Below are positions 8,474-20,110 of a DNA stretch of 64,000 nucleotides, in pieces. This DNA comes from Alphaproteobacteria bacterium (GTDB lineage Bacteria; Pseudomonadota; Alphaproteobacteria; Rhodobacterales; Rhodobacteraceae): assembly GCA_030425145.1 (NCBI GenBank), contig JAUHVK010000009.1:85291-149290 (forward strand), in the 5' to 3' direction. The notes beneath the pieces were generated by a model, which saw nothing but the letters and a program-made list of their open reading frames with translations, ran no database searches and was not told where the DNA came from. Position numbers and translations under genes: made by a program. Position 1 is the stretch's first letter, and the number at the start of each line of letters is the position of its first letter.

Positions 8474-10159
8474 ATGGCAATCACTTCCGCCAACCAGTTG
8501 GAACTGTTGCAGACCGCAGAGGCGGTGGCGCGCGAAAAGATGATCGACCCCGGGTTGGTTGTCGAAGCGATGGAAGAAAGCCTCGCCCGTGCAGCCAAGT
8601 CGCGTTACGGGTCCGAGATGGACATCCGCGTGAAGATCGACCGCAAGACCGGTCGTGCGACCTTCACCCGGGTGCGCACCGTGGTCGATGAAGAAGAATA
8701 CGAGAACTACCAGGCGGAGTTCACGATCGACAGCGCCAAGCCCTATTTCGAGGCACCGAAGCCGAACCAGAACGCTGCCTGGATGCGTGACGGTCAGGCG
8801 GTAACCGATTTCGCGGGTGGCCCGCAGGTTGGCGACATGTTCACCGAAGAAGTGCCCCCGGTGGAAATGGGCCGGATCGCGGCGCAGTCGGCCAAGCAGG
8901 TGATCCTGCAGAAAGTGCGCGAAGCCGAGCGTGATCGTCAGTACGAAGAATTCAAGGATCGCGCGGGTACCATCATCAACGGTGTGGTCAAGCGCGAGGA
9001 ATACGGCAACGTCATCGTCGATGTGGGCCGGGGCGAAGGTATCCTGCGCCGCAACGAGAAGATCGGACGCGAAAGCTATCGCAATGGCGACCGCATCCGC
9101 TGCTACATCAAGGATGTGCGCCGCGAGACCCGTGGGCCGCAGATCTTCCTGTCGCGGACCGCGCCCGAGTTCATGGCCGAGCTGTTCAAGATGGAAGTGC
9201 CGGAAATCTATGACGGCATCATCGAGATCAAGGCCGTTGCCCGTGATCCGGGATCGCGCGCGAAGATCGCAGTGATTTCCTATGACGGGTCGATTGATCC
9301 GGTGGGTGCCTGCGTCGGTATGCGCGGCAGTCGCGTACAGGCGGTTGTGAACGAGCTTCAGGGCGAAAAGATCGACATCATCCCGTGGAACGAAGATGTG
9401 CCGACCTTCCTTGTGAACGCGTTGCAGCCCGCCGAGGTAAGCAAGGTGGTTCTGGACGAAGATGCAGAGCGCATCGAAGTTGTTGTTCCGGACGAGCAGC
9501 TGTCGCTGGCCATTGGTCGCCGCGGTCAGAACGTGCGTCTGGCGTCGCAGCTGACCGGCCTCGACATCGACATCATGACCGAGGAAGAAGAATCGGCGCG
9601 TCGTCAGAAAGAGTTCGAAGAGCGTACGCAGCTGTTCATGGACACGCTGGATCTGGATGAATTCTTTGCCCAGCTTCTGGTGGCCGAAGGCTTCACCAAC
9701 CTCGAAGAAGTCGCCTATGTCGAGCTGGACGAACTGCTGGTCATCGACGGTGTGGATGAAGGCACCGCCGAAGAACTGCAGACCCGTGCCCGCGAATTCC
9801 TGGAAGAGCAGGCCAAGAAAGCCCTCGAAAACGCCCGTGCACTGGGTGCCGAGGACAGCCTGATCAACTTTGAAGGTCTGACACCGCAGATGGTCGAAGT
9901 GCTGGCCAAGGACGGCGTCAAGACGCTCGAAGATTTCGCAACCTGTGCGGACTGGGAACTGGCTGGCGGCTGGACCACCGAGAATGGCGAGCGTCACAAG
10001 GATGAAGGTCTGCTTGAGCCCTTCGACATGTCGCTGGAAGAGGCGCAGCATCTGGTGATGACCGCGCGCGTTCTGTTGGGCTGGGTCGATCCGACCGAGC
10101 TTGAGGAAGAAGAAGCCGACGACGAGGACGTCGACGGTATGGAAGAAGAGCAGGCCTGA
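8474..10159 (+). CDS. nusA: Transcription termination/antitermination protein NusA
   Basis: A 561-residue NusA with the N-terminal RNA-polymerase-binding domain (about 1-130), an S1 domain (about 135-200, GTIINGVVKREEYGNVIVDVG), two KH domains (about 205-345, with CVGMRGSRVQAVVNEL and AIGRRGQNVRLASQL), and a C-terminal region with two helical acidic-repeat modules (about 375-520), ending in a D/E-rich tail. It binds RNA polymerase and nascent RNA and sets pausing and termination. In enterobacteria NusA controls its own operon through termination, which is relevant to the hairpin ahead of rimP. Confidence 0.96.
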   Translation: MAITSANQLELLQTAEAVAREKMIDPGLVVEAMEESLARAAKSRYGSEMDIRVKIDRKTGRATFTRVRTVVDEEEYENYQAEFTIDSAKPYFEAPKPNQNAAWMRDGQAVTDFAGGPQVGDMFTEEVPPVEMGRIAAQSAKQVILQKVREAERDRQYEEFKDRAGTIINGVVKREEYGNVIVDVGRGEGILRRNEKIGRESYRNGDRIRCYIKDVRRETRGPQIFLSRTAPEFMAELFKMEVPEIYDGIIEIKAVARDPGSRAKIAVISYDGSIDPVGACVGMRGSRVQAVVNELQGEKIDIIPWNEDVPTFLVNALQPAEVSKVVLDEDAERIEVVVPDEQLSLAIGRRGQNVRLASQLTGLDIDIMTEEEESARRQKEFEERTQLFMDTLDLDEFFAQLLVAEGFTNLEEVAYVELDELLVIDGVDEGTAEELQTRAREFLEEQAKKALENARALGAEDSLINFEGLTPQMVEVLAKDGVKTLEDFATCADWELAGGWTTENGERHKDEGLLEPFDMSLEEAQHLVMTARVLLGWVDPTELEEEEADDEDVDGMEEEQA

Positions 10160-10189
10160 CCTGCGCTGATTTAAGGGACGACGACACAC

Positions 10190-10837
10190 GTGACACGCGG
10201 TGGCAAAGATAAAGATCGGGAGAGCGGACCGGAACGCAAATGTATTGCGACCGGAGAGGTGCGCCCGAAAGCCCAGCTGATCCGTTTTGTCGTCGGCCCC
10301 GAGGATCAACTGGTTCCCGATCTGGCGGAAAAACTGCCGGGTCGGGGCATCTGGGTGACGGCCACGAAGGCAGCCCTTGAAACCGCGCTGAAAAAGAACA
10401 TGTTTCACAGGGCGGCGAAGACGCAATTGCGCGTGTCCGAAACGCTGGTTTCCGATCTCGAGCAACAGCTTGCACGCCGTGTCGTCGATCTGATAAGTCT
10501 CAGCCGCAAATCCGGCGTGGCGGTTTCTGGCTATGAAAAGGTCAAGGACGCCCTGTCCAAGGAAGTCGCGGAAGTATTGTTGCAAGCGACGGATGGATCG
10601 AGCCGCGGGAAATCGAAACTCAGTACTCCGCATTACGGCCATTACATCGGCTGGCTCACGGCGGATGAGCTTGGAATGGCCTTTGGGCGACAAACTGTGA
10701 TACATGCCGCGCTTGGCGCTGGCGGACTCACGCAACGTGTTGTAGAGGAAGCCCAAAGATTGAAGGGCTTTCGCATCGGAACGTCTGATGCAAAGACAGC
10801 GGCAGGGGCCGCTGGGAAGGAAAAAAGAGCTAAATGA
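10190..10837 (+). CDS. YlxR-type RNA-binding protein fused to an L7Ae-like domain
   Basis: A 215-residue protein. The N-terminal YlxR/DUF448 domain (about 8-85) has the signature [11 protein letters not shown] and LPGRGIWVT. The C-terminal half (about 95-195) resembles ribosomal L7Ae/YlxQ proteins ([18 protein letters not shown]). The start is GTG at 10190. The fusion of the two small RNA-binding proteins between nusA and infB is usual for alphaproteobacteria; elsewhere they are separate genes (ylxR, ylxQ). The stop overlaps the infB ATG by 4 bp, so translation is coupled. A role in RNA or ribosome handling is inferred from family and position. Confidence 0.88.
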   Translation: MTRGGKDKDRESGPERKCIATGEVRPKAQLIRFVVGPEDQLVPDLAEKLPGRGIWVTATKAALETALKKNMFHRAAKTQLRVSETLVSDLEQQLARRVVDLISLSRKSGVAVSGYEKVKDALSKEVAEVLLQATDGSSRGKSKLSTPHYGHYIGWLTADELGMAFGRQTVIHAALGAGGLTQRVVEEAQRLKGFRIGTSDAKTAAGAAGKEKRAK

Positions 10838-13323
10838 GCGATAACGACGGCAAAAAGACTTTGGGTTTGCGCGGCGGTTCCCGATCGGGAAACGTAAAGC
10901 AGAGCTTTAGCCACGGGCGTACGAAGAACGTCGTGGTGGAGACCAAGCGCAAGCGCGTTGTGGTACCAAAACCCGGCGCGTCCCAGTCTGGCTCGGGCGG
11001 ATCTGCGAGTGCGGCGGTTGCTGCGGCGGGGAACAAGCGTCCTGCGGGGATTTCCGACGCAGAGATGGAACGCCGCCTGAAAGCGCTTCAGGCTGCGAAG
11101 GCCCGCGAAGGCGAGGAAGCCGCGCAGCGCGAAGCCGAAGAAAAAGCCCGCGCTGAAGAGCGTGAACGGATGCGTGCGGAAAAAGAGGCCAAGGAGCGCG
11201 AACAGCGCGAGGCCGAAGAGCGCGCGCGCCAGAAGGCCGAGGAAGAAGAGCGCAAGGCCCGTGAAGCTGCTGAAGCTGCCAAAAAAGCGGCAGCTGCACC
11301 GGCCGAAGCCCCTGCGGCACGTCAGCCTGCCGGTGGCGGTGGACCGAAGCCGTCGCAAGCGGCACCGCGCAAGGTGGATCGCGAACGCGAAGACCGCGGT
11401 CGTCGCAAAGGTGACGATTCCGAACGTCGTTCCGGCAAGCTCACGCTGAACCAGGCTTTGGGCGGCGAAGGCGGTCGTCAGAAATCCATGGCTGCAATGA
11501 AGCGCAAGCAGGAGCGGGCGCGTCAGAAAGCCATGGGTGGCAACCAGCCGCGCGAAAAAGTTGTGCGCGACGTTCAGTTGCCCGAGGCGATCACCGTGGC
11601 CGAACTGGCAAACCGGATGGCCGAGCGTGTGGGCGATGTGGTCAAGGCGTTGATGAACAACGGCATCATGGCGACGCAGAACCAGACGATCGACGCGGAT
11701 ACTGCGGAACTCATCATCGAAGAGTTCGGCCACAAGGTTACCCGCGTTTCGGATGCGGATGTCGAGGACGTCATCAAGGAAGTTGAAGACTCTCAGGAAG
11801 ACCTCAAGCCGCGCCCGCCGGTCATCACGATCATGGGCCACGTCGACCACGGCAAGACATCGCTGCTGGACGCGATCCGCGAAACCAACGTCACCTCTGG
11901 TGAAGCTGGCGGGATCACACAGCATATCGGCGCCTATCAGGTGACCACGAAAGACGGGGCGGTTCTGTCGTTCCTCGACACTCCGGGCCACGCGGCGTTC
12001 ACGTCGATGCGTTCGCGCGGTGCTCAGGTGACGGATATCGTTGTTCTGGTTGTGGCAGCCGATGACGCGGTGATGCCGCAGACCGTTGAAGCGATCAACC
12101 ACGCCAAAGCGGCCAAGGTTCCGATGATCGTGGCGATCAACAAGATCGATAAGCCAAGCGCGAACCCGACCAAGGTGCGCACCGACCTGCTGCAACACGA
12201 GGTTGTCGTGGAGCAGATGTCCGGTGAAGTGCAGGACGTCGAAGTGTCGGCGCATACCGGTCAGGGCCTGCCGGAACTGCTGGAAGCGATTGCGCTTCAG
12301 GCGGAAATCCTCGAACTCAAGGCTAACCCGGATCGCGCGGCACAGGGTGCTGTGATCGAAGCGCAGCTTGACGTGGGCCGTGGACCGGTTGCAACGGTTC
12401 TCGTGCAGAACGGCACGCTGCGTCAGGGCGATATCTTCGTTGTGGGTGAGCAGTACGGTAAAGTCCGCGCGCTGATCAACGACAAGGGTGAACGCGTCAA
12501 GGAAGCGGGCCCGTCGGTACCTGTCGAGGTGCTGGGTCTGAACGGCACACCCGAAGCGGGTGACGTGCTCAACGTGACCGAGACCGAAGCGCAGGCACGC
12601 GAGATCGCGGAATACCGCGCCAACGTCGCCAAGGAAAAGCGCGCGGCACTGGGTGCGGCAACGACGCTCGAGCAACTGATGAAGAAGGCCAAGGACGACG
12701 AGAACGTCTCGGAGCTTCCGGTGCTGGTCAAAGCAGACGTGCAGGGTTCGGCCGAAGCCATCGTTCAGGCGCTGGAGAAAGTCGGCAACGACGAGGTGCG
12801 CGTGCGCGTGCTGCACTCTGGCGTGGGTGCGATCACCGAGACCGATATCGGCCTTGCCGAAGCATCGGGCTGCCCGGTCATCGGCTTCAACGTTCGTGCC
12901 AACGCATCGGCGCGGAACACCGCGAACCAGAAGGGTGTCGAGATTCGCTATTACAGCGTCATCTATGACCTCGTGGACGATGTGAAAGCGGCGGCCTCTG
13001 GCCTGCTCAGCGCCGAGATCAAGGAGACCTTCATCGGCTATGCCGAGATCAAGGAAGTCTTCAAGGTGTCGAACGTGGGCAAGGTTGCCGGCTGTCTGGT
13101 CACCGAAGGGGTCGCCCGCCGCAGCGCCGGTGTGCGCCTGCTGCGCGACAACGTGGTTATCCACGAAGGTACGCTCAAGACGCTCAAGCGCTTCAAGGAC
13201 GAAGTGCCCGAAGTTCAGTCCGGTCAGGAATGCGGGATGGCCTTCGAAAACTACGACGATATCCGCCCAGGCGACGTCATCGAAATCTTCGAGCGTCAGG
13301 AAGTGGAACGTACGCTGGATTGA
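10834..13323 (+). CDS. infB: Translation initiation factor IF-2
   Basis: An 829-residue IF-2. Residues about 1-240 are a charged, low-complexity region with a long E/A/R/K coiled-coil part (about 68-160). They are followed by the IF2_N domain (about 245-300, [16 protein letters not shown]), the GTPase domain with G1 [10 protein letters not shown]3 DTPGH and G4 NKID, and C-terminal beta-barrel domains that bind initiator tRNA ([19 protein letters not shown]). It delivers fMet-tRNA to the 30S subunit. It is the last gene of the operon and is followed by a strong terminator. Confidence 0.96.
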   Translation: MSDNDGKKTLGLRGGSRSGNVKQSFSHGRTKNVVVETKRKRVVVPKPGASQSGSGGSASAAVAAAGNKRPAGISDAEMERRLKALQAAKAREGEEAAQREAEEKARAEERERMRAEKEAKEREQREAEERARQKAEEEERKAREAAEAAKKAAAAPAEAPAARQPAGGGGPKPSQAAPRKVDREREDRGRRKGDDSERRSGKLTLNQALGGEGGRQKSMAAMKRKQERARQKAMGGNQPREKVVRDVQLPEAITVAELANRMAERVGDVVKALMNNGIMATQNQTIDADTAELIIEEFGHKVTRVSDADVEDVIKEVEDSQEDLKPRPPVITIMGHVDHGKTSLLDAIRETNVTSGEAGGITQHIGAYQVTTKDGAVLSFLDTPGHAAFTSMRSRGAQVTDIVVLVVAADDAVMPQTVEAINHAKAAKVPMIVAINKIDKPSANPTKVRTDLLQHEVVVEQMSGEVQDVEVSAHTGQGLPELLEAIALQAEILELKANPDRAAQGAVIEAQLDVGRGPVATVLVQNGTLRQGDIFVVGEQYGKVRALINDKGERVKEAGPSVPVEVLGLNGTPEAGDVLNVTETEAQAREIAEYRANVAKEKRAALGAATTLEQLMKKAKDDENVSELPVLVKADVQGSAEAIVQALEKVGNDEVRVRVLHSGVGAITETDIGLAEASGCPVIGFNVRANASARNTANQKGVEIRYYSVIYDLVDDVKAAASGLLSAEIKETFIGYAEIKEVFKVSNVGKVAGCLVTEGVARRSAGVRLLRDNVVIHEGTLKTLKRFKDEVPEVQSGQECGMAFENYDDIRPGDVIEIFERQEVERTLD

Positions 13324-13345
13324 TCCGGCAGGTAGATGGAAACAG

Positions 13346-13376
13346 AAAAGGGCAGCGTCACCGCTGCCCTTTTTCT
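13346..13376 (+). terminator. Intrinsic terminator after infB
   Basis: The stem GGGCAGCG (13350-13357) pairs with CGCTGCCC (13362-13369) around TCAC. A preceding AAAA and a following TTTTTCTTT tract make it usable on both strands. It closes the rimP-infB operon. Confidence 0.92.
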
Positions 13377-13409
13377 TTGTAAAACGCCGTCGGGACGGTG
13401 CGGGACTGT

Positions 13410-13544
13410 TCAGCCCGGCGTCGCAACAGGCAGACCGGTGAAGATCCGGCTACCGACACGCACAGAGATACGACCGTCAGGCAGGGTTTTCTCAAGAATA
13501 CCCTGCACAGACATGCAACTTCCGATGATGATTGTCTTCAGCAT
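13410..13544 (-). CDS. 44-residue conserved-looking small protein
   Basis: A short frame beginning MLKTIIIGSCMSVQG and continuing with DGRISVRVGSRIFTG. The ATG at 13544-13542 is preceded by a strong ribosome site (GGGGGAG ending about 7 nt upstream), which is why this start is preferred over a longer frame. The sequence looks like a small beta-strand domain with alternating hydrophobic residues. I believe similar small proteins occur near infB in other roseobacters, but this is recollection and not checked. Function unknown. It lies between the infB terminator and mutT and has its own leader. Confidence 0.6.
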   Translation of the reverse strand: MLKTIIIGSCMSVQGILEKTLPDGRISVRVGSRIFTGLPVATPG

Positions 13545-13649
13545 GTCAAATCTCCCCCAAGTTCTGACAATTCTTAAGTAGTGGGCTGCCTGAATCTTTG
13601 CCACAAAAAAAACATATTTCCCGTTTTTTGGGCAGCTTGTGTGCTGAGA

Positions 13650-14048
13650 TCAGAGCCAATCCCGCAAAATGGGGATCAGCGGAATATCAGCCGGGGGCAT
13701 GGGATAGTCTCTGAGCTGGTTCGCCCGCACCCATTTCAGCGCCTGTCCCTCTTTTGATTCGGGGGTGCCGTTCCATTTGCGGCAGGCAAAGAGCGGCATC
13801 AGCAGGTGGAATTTCTCGTAGCTGTGCGACGCGAAGGTGAGCGGGGCAAGGCAGCTTTGCCATGTGTCGATGCCCAGTTCTTCGTGCAGTTCGCGGATCA
13901 GCGCCTCTTCGGGGGTCTCACCCGGCTCGACCTTGCCGCCCGGGAATTCCCAAAGACCCGCCATGGATTTGCCCTCGGGACGTTGGGCCAGAAGGATGCG
14001 CCCATCGGGGTCGATGAGCGCAACTGCAGAAACAAGGACGACGGTCAC
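13650..14048 (-). CDS. mutT: Nudix hydrolase, MutT-type 8-oxo-dGTP diphosphatase
   Basis: A 132-residue Nudix protein. The Nudix box G-x5-E-x7-R-E-x2-E-E-x-G is complete (GGKVEPGETPEEALIREL then HEELG, about residues 37-59). The strand LLAQRPEGKSMAGLWEFPG before it is characteristic of MutT, which removes oxidised GTP/dGTP from the nucleotide pool. The start is GTG at 14048, overlapping the argJ stop (GTGA). It is the last gene of ppi-argJ-mutT. Substrate choice among MutT-like enzymes cannot be proved from sequence. Confidence 0.88.
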   Translation of the reverse strand: MTVVLVSAVALIDPDGRILLAQRPEGKSMAGLWEFPGGKVEPGETPEEALIRELHEELGIDTWQSCLAPLTFASHSYEKFHLLMPLFACRKWNGTPESKEGQALKWVRANQLRDYPMPPADIPLIPILRDWL

Positions 14049-15274
14049 GAGCGGTAATCAGCGTTGATCGAGATGTAGCCGTGGGTCAGGTCACAGGTCC
14101 AGACGGTCGCAGTGCCGCTTCCCATGCCGAGATCGACGGTCATGGAAATGTTTTCCTGCTTCATGATCGCCGCGCCCTGCTCTTCGCGGTAGCCGGGATC
14201 GACCCAACCTTTGGTGGCCACTTTCACATCCCCGAAGGAGATGCTGAGCGTGTCGCGGTCGGCGGGTGCCCCGGACTTACCGATGGCCATCACCACACGC
14301 CCCCAGTTGGGGTCTTCGCCAGCGATGGCAGTTTTGACCAGCGGGGAGTTGGCGATGGACATGGCGTGGGTCTTGGCATCGGCGTCGTTGAGAGCGCCGG
14401 TGACAGTGATCTCCAGGAACTTGGTGGCCCCCTCGCCGTCACGGACCACCTGATGGGCCAGATCCTGCATCACATGGTGCAGCGCGTCGCGGAACGCGGT
14501 GTCCTTGGCCGTGACGCCCACGCCAGAGGCGCCTGTTGCCGCGACGAGGAGCGTATCCGACGTGGAGGTGTCGCTGTCCACGGTGATACTGTTGAAGGTC
14601 TTTTCGTTGATCTCGGATACCAGCGCTTGCAGATCGGACTGCGCGATCTTGGCGTCGGTGAAAATGTAGACCAGCATCGTCGCCATATCCGGCGCGATCA
14701 TTCCCGAACCTTTGGCGATGCCCGCGATGGTGACTTTGCCCCCCGGCAGGTCGACAGAGGTGGTCGATCCTTTCGGGAAGGTGTCGGTGGTCATGATCGC
14801 CTTGGCGGCGTTCGGCAGTCCGGCCTCGTCCAGGTTGCCGTACAGCTCTTCGACCTTGGCCGCGATCCGGTCATGCGGCAGACGCTCGCCGATCACGCCG
14901 GTGGAGCTTGTGAAGACGCGGGTGACGGGCAGGCCGGTCACGCGGGCAACTTCGGCACAAATGGCGTGAACGGATTCGTCCCCTGCACGGCCCGTGAAGG
15001 CGTTTGAGTTGCCGGAGTTGACGATTATGGCTGCGCCGCCCTCGTCCTCAAGCCGGATTTTCGACTGGCAATCCAGCACGTTCGCCGACCGCGTGGCGGA
15101 TTTTGTGAACGCGCCCGCCACGCAGCTTCCCGGATCGAGAAAAGCTAACATCACGTCGGTTCGACCGGCGTATTTGACGCCCGCGGCAGCGGTAGCAAAC
15201 CTGGCACCCTTGATGACCGGCAGCGTTGGGAAGCTGGCGGGTGCAAGCGGAGAAACCGATGTGATTTTAGCCAA
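14045..15274 (-). CDS. argJ: Bifunctional ornithine acetyltransferase / N-acetylglutamate synthase ArgJ
   Basis: A 409-residue ArgJ of arginine biosynthesis. It transfers the acetyl group from N-acetylornithine to glutamate. The autocleavage site is clear: KGSGMIAPDMATML with the nucleophilic Thr199, which yields the alpha and beta chains. The start is TTG at 15274, supported by GGAGG about 8 nt upstream; no ATG fits the family start (AKITSVSPLAP). It lies 3 bp after the peptidyl-prolyl isomerase gene and overlaps mutT by 4 bp, so it is the middle of a three-gene operon. Confidence 0.93.
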   Translation of the reverse strand: MAKITSVSPLAPASFPTLPVIKGARFATAAAGVKYAGRTDVMLAFLDPGSCVAGAFTKSATRSANVLDCQSKIRLEDEGGAAIIVNSGNSNAFTGRAGDESVHAICAEVARVTGLPVTRVFTSSTGVIGERLPHDRIAAKVEELYGNLDEAGLPNAAKAIMTTDTFPKGSTTSVDLPGGKVTIAGIAKGSGMIAPDMATMLVYIFTDAKIAQSDLQALVSEINEKTFNSITVDSDTSTSDTLLVAATGASGVGVTAKDTAFRDALHHVMQDLAHQVVRDGEGATKFLEITVTGALNDADAKTHAMSIANSPLVKTAIAGEDPNWGRVVMAIGKSGAPADRDTLSISFGDVKVATKGWVDPGYREEQGAAIMKQENISMTVDLGMGSGTATVWTCDLTHGYISINADYRS

Positions 15275-15277
15275 TTC

Positions 15278-16129
15278 CTAATCCTCCAATAGACCGATAT
15301 TGCTCAGGACAGAGGTGTCGACCTCTTCCTTTGCGGTGCGTGTGATGTCAGCGGCGTTGGTCAGTTCGTCGATCTTCTGGCTGACGGCCTGCTGGCTGAG
15401 TTGTCCTTCGATCTCGGCGCGCACCGCGTCAAGTGTGGGCGCTTCCTGAGCGCGCTTTTCGTTCAGGATAATGACGTGCCAGCCGAATTGAGTTTGCACC
15501 GGGCCGGAGATCGCCCCGACTTCGAGTTCTTCCACAGCAGCTTGGAATTCAGGAACCATCATGCCAGCGGCGAACCAGCCGAGCTCACCGCCATTCGGAC
15601 CGGAGGGGCCGGTGGATTTCGCGCGGGCCACCTCGGCGAAGTCTGCGCCGCCGTTCAGTTCTTCGACGATCGCGGCGGCTTCTTCCTCGGTTTCCACCAA
15701 GATGTGCGAGGCGTTATATTCCTCGGACTGATCCGCTTGCAGGTAGGTCTGGTCGTAGATTTCCTGCACGGCGGCATCCGTCACGGCGGAGTCCACGATG
15801 CCTTCGATCACCTGCGCCGCCATCAGGGCGCGGCGTTCGTTTTCCAGTGCAAGCTGAATGCGGCGTGTCTCTTCACCGCTGTCCTGCTGGCTGAGCACGG
15901 TTTGTTGAACGATTTGATCCATGATGCCGTCCCAAAGCACGTCATCGGGCAATTGCTGGTACTGCTCGGGCAGGGACGCGCGCACCATCAGCATGTGGCC
16001 CAACGTGATTTCGGTGCCATTGACTGTGGCCACCACCGAGTCTGCCGTCAACGTGTCCTGCGCCTGCACCGGCAGGGCCAGTATCAGGGCGAACGCGCTT
16101 GCGGAGAGTTTCGTGATGAGATTCGTCAT
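15278..16129 (-). CDS. Periplasmic parvulin-type peptidyl-prolyl isomerase
   Basis: A 283-residue exported foldase. A signal peptide of about 24 residues (ASAFALILALPVQAQ) precedes an N-terminal chaperone-like helical region (about 30-130) and a parvulin domain (about 135-235) with the hallmarks ASHILVETEEEA and GPNGGELGWFAAGMMVPEF...FGWHVI. The ATG at 16129 was chosen because it directly precedes the signal sequence. It is first in the operon with argJ and mutT and divergent from secA. It is related to PrsA and SurA but shorter than SurA, so I leave the symbol empty. Confidence 0.9.
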   Translation of the reverse strand: MTNLITKLSASAFALILALPVQAQDTLTADSVVATVNGTEITLGHMLMVRASLPEQYQQLPDDVLWDGIMDQIVQQTVLSQQDSGEETRRIQLALENERRALMAAQVIEGIVDSAVTDAAVQEIYDQTYLQADQSEEYNASHILVETEEEAAAIVEELNGGADFAEVARAKSTGPSGPNGGELGWFAAGMMVPEFQAAVEELEVGAISGPVQTQFGWHVIILNEKRAQEAPTLDAVRAEIEGQLSQQAVSQKIDELTNAADITRTAKEEVDTSVLSNIGLLED

Positions 16130-16303
16130 GTTTATCCTTCCAGAGCCGCCCGTACCCTTGGGGCGACATTGACAGTGTATTTCCCTGACCTTACATCGCC
16201 ACAAGGCGCTGCAAAGCCAGTCGTTCCCCTGTGACATATGGGCTGTGTGCGAGGCGAGCAAGCAGATGCCGCACACGAAGATGTCAAAGCTGAAAGTGGA
16301 TGA

Positions 16304-19015
<2,712 letters not shown>

Positions 19016-19093
19016 AGCCGACCCGCCACAATCCGGTCTCAAACTGACCCTAACTGTGCCCTAGCCAAACCCAATTCGCCTGTCAGACAGCCA

Positions 19094-19107
19094 TTGTACA
19101 CGTACAA
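19094..19107. promoter_or_regulatory. Dyad TTGTAC-AC-GTACAA before the 19119 gene
   Basis: A perfect 6-bp inverted repeat with a 2-bp spacer, ending 12 bp before the ATG at 19119. It overlaps the expected leader next to the CGGAGAC ribosome site, as an operator or a translation-control hairpin might. The binding factor is unknown. Confidence 0.35.
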
Positions 19108-19118
19108 CGGAGACTGAC

Positions 19119-20084
19119 ATGGACCGGAAGTTCACAGTTCGCATCGCCGCCGTAACGCTCTGCGCCGCCCTGGCCATTGGCGGCGCCATGCAGTCTTTCC
19201 CTTCGACACCCAAGCGAACCGTCGCGCAGGCGCCGGTCGTCGTGTCGGACGTTCAGCCGGTGTCATCGACGCCGCGTGACTTCGTACCGAAAGACTTGCC
19301 GGCAGTGGCTTTCTTGCCCGAGCAAATCGTATCGACGGCGGCCATCAGCGCGGACACGGTTGAGGATATTGTCATGCCGGAACCGTCGGTCGAGGCCGGT
19401 TTCGCCTGCGATGTCACAATGACGGCAACCCCCGTCGCCGGGGCAATGATGTCTGTCGACATCACGGCACCGTGCCACGGCAGCGAACGAGTGACCCTGC
19501 ACCACAGCGGCCTGATGTTCACCATGCTGATGCAGCCCGATGGTGGGCTTTCCGTGGAAATACCCGCACTGACCGAGCAGGCGCTGGTGATCGCGTCCTT
19601 CCTTGACGGCGGCGGTGCGGTGGCAATGGCCGAGGTGAGTTCGGTTCCGTTTTATGATCGGGTGGTACTGCAATGGCGTGGTGATGCCGGGTTGCAATTA
19701 CACGCACGGGAATTCGACGCCGAATATTTTGCCGACGGCCATATCTGGCATGGCGCCGGTGGTGATACATCGCGCGCTGCCACAGGTCAGGGAGGATTCC
19801 TGACCGTACTGGGCACCGGCGATGCGCCGGATGCGCTCTTGGCTGAGGTCTACACCTTCCCTTCGGGCATGACCCAGGCGGCGGGAACGGTTGCGCTGAC
19901 CATCGAAACAGAGATCATCGCGTCGAACTGCGACAGCCGGGTAGAAGCGCAGACGCTGGAAATCCGGAACGGCGGCGAACTGACCTCGAAGGAACTGACC
20001 ATCGACGTACCTGGGTGTGACGCGGTGGGGGATTTCTTGCTGTTGAAAAATCTTGTCGAAGACCTGACTATCGCCGCAAAATAA
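19119..20084 (+). CDS. Exported or membrane-anchored protein of unknown function
   Basis: A 321-residue protein with an N-terminal hydrophobic segment (about 8-26, IAAVTLCAALAIGGAMQSF) that is a signal peptide or anchor. The rest is beta-rich with a recognisable central part: PFYDRVVLQWRGDAGLQLHAREF. Four cysteines (about residues 98, 118, 269 and 297) suggest disulfides outside the cytoplasm. Roseobacter homologues sit beside secA and are sometimes labelled 'translocase', which seems to come from position only. It is followed after 26 bp by the binding-protein/OmpA fusion, so the two may act together in the envelope. No function is assigned. Confidence 0.75.
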   Translation: MDRKFTVRIAAVTLCAALAIGGAMQSFPSTPKRTVAQAPVVVSDVQPVSSTPRDFVPKDLPAVAFLPEQIVSTAAISADTVEDIVMPEPSVEAGFACDVTMTATPVAGAMMSVDITAPCHGSERVTLHHSGLMFTMLMQPDGGLSVEIPALTEQALVIASFLDGGGAVAMAEVSSVPFYDRVVLQWRGDAGLQLHAREFDAEYFADGHIWHGAGGDTSRAATGQGGFLTVLGTGDAPDALLAEVYTFPSGMTQAAGTVALTIETEIIASNCDSRVEAQTLEIRNGGELTSKELTIDVPGCDAVGDFLLLKNLVEDLTIAAK

Positions 20085-20110
20085 CCGGGCGGGTCAAAGG
20101 CTCTTTTCAG

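Noticed and set aside
8132..10756. A long open frame (about 870 codons) on the minus strand opposite rimP and nusA
   Set aside because: High-GC coding DNA gives long antisense frames. The plus strand carries complete RimP and NusA, and the minus product has no family likeness.
10642..13164. A minus-strand frame of 840 codons opposite infB
   Set aside because: It is the antisense shadow of a complete, well-conserved IF-2, with a composition typical of such shadows (rich in R, H, L).
13605..13649. Possible terminator after mutT (short stem followed by eight T residues on the minus strand)
   Set aside because: The stem is only about 4 bp. The T run may equally belong to the promoter region of the 44-residue gene.
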